A DNA stretch of 64,000 nucleotides, taken from Sitta carolinensis (lineage: Eukaryota > Chordata > Aves > Passeriformes > Sittidae). A program made the position numbers and the translations under genes. The notes beneath the pieces were generated by a model. The model did not search any database. It saw only the letters and a list, made by a program, of their open reading frames with translations, and was not told the origin of the DNA. This document shows, one piece after another, positions 63,501 through 64,000 of the stretch. The stretch covers positions 38,535,870 through 38,599,869 of the forward strand of contig JAVUNC010000006.1 in assembly GCA_032173965.1 (NCBI GenBank), written 5' to 3'. The number at the start of each line of letters is the position of its first letter. The stretch's first letter is position 1.

Positions 63501-64000
63501 CTGGGGGGGAGGTGGGAATGTTGGACAACAGAGTACCTGTAGAGTGCAGGTTGTTAAAACTCCTGGCACAAAAGGACCCCTAATTCCTTCACTGTCCCTA
63601 CTTTAATATTACCTCACACTTTATCTGCCTCTCTAACCACTTGCTTCAGTTGGGTTTTTTAATTACTTTAATCTTAGCCCTGCCACCAGTAATGGCTTCA
63701 AAACACCTCTAGGGCCTTAGATTTACTTTCAGACAGATGTTTCCAAGGCAGGCAGCAGCAGAGAGTTTCAAAGCATAATACTTCAAGCTGAAAGTGCACC
63801 GGACCTCAAATACTAACCAGCCTGAGGTTCAGCAGTGTTTGGGGAAGAGATCTGTGCAGGTAAGACATGCTGCCATAGTGAGAGGAACCCAGAGCAGGTT
63901 TGCTTCCCCTGAGCCAGCACCCATCCTGACAGTGCTGGCATGTCTTTGCAGGCTGCAGGGTAATGGCTTTCTTTTGAAAAGCTCTGCCAGGCAAGCTGAG
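63500..64000. other. Non-coding DNA, no gene seen
   Basis: No exon is supported in the last 500 bases. The sequence is unique, of mixed composition and without recognisable repeats. A 62-codon minus frame at 63,806-63,994 is not distinguishable from chance. Confidence 0.5.

Noticed and set aside
1..64000. CRISPR arrays, operons, tRNA or rRNA genes, phage or plasmid functions
   Set aside because: No regularly spaced direct repeats, no tRNA-like T-arm/anticodon structures seen, and the sequence is clearly vertebrate nuclear in character.

Overview
The window looks like avian nuclear DNA, and almost all of it is non-coding. The best evidence is a 5'-truncated CR1 LINE at about 56.73-57.37 kb. 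It has the bird-type CR1 3' end, a short repeated CTGTGATT-like tail read on the minus strand, and a recognisable remnant of the reverse-transcriptase ORF C-terminus. Interspersed repeats are sparse and mostly very old: MIR/CORE-SINE-like copies, decayed CR1 tails and one ancient palindromic repeat. That fits a compact bird genome. A crocodilian or turtle source is less likely but not excluded.

I could not support any protein-coding exon with a recognisable product. Open reading frames outside the CpG island are short, overlap on both strands, lack domain-like content, and are what AT-rich vertebrate intergenic or intronic DNA gives by chance. The clearest functional landmark is a CpG island at about 13.29-15.31 kb. 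It has two GC-rich cores (13.30-13.68 and 14.66-15.31 kb). The second holds two NF-Y-type CCAAT boxes 41 bp apart, a perfect octamer (ATGCAAAT) between them and several GC boxes, but no TATA box. This is a promoter, more likely firing on the plus strand, for a gene I cannot name. Plus-strand donor-like sites lie nearby at 14,523, 14,861 and 15,586. If transcription runs rightward, most of 15.6-64 kb would be a long first intron or flanking DNA.

Layout: 1-13.3 kb is AT-rich non-coding DNA with an old CR1 tail and a MIR-like SINE. 13.3-15.3 kb is the CpG island. 15.4-16.3 kb holds a 28-T tract and two old SINEs. 16.3-23 kb is non-coding with an (AAAAT)n array. 23.0-23.3 kb is an old CR1 fragment. 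24.3 kb is a 47-A run. 28.9-29.4 kb is a candidate conserved element. 39.5-42.3 kb is a cluster of ancient repeats. 46.9 kb has a perfect hairpin. 50.5 kb is a SINE. 56.7-57.8 kb is the CR1 followed by a SINE carrying a full CRE. 59.5 kb is a palindromic PBX-MEIS-type site. 61.2 kb is another perfect palindrome. 62.8 kb is a SINE. 63.3-63.5 kb is a candidate homeodomain-rich element.

Family assignments of old repeats rest on remembered consensus patterns, not a database search. Conservation claims are guesses from sequence texture. I found no CRISPR array, tRNA, rRNA or recognisable microRNA, and nothing I could defend as a new protein-based system. The most interesting signals are cis-regulatory: the promoter architecture, paired homeodomain palindromes, and SINE-borne motifs.
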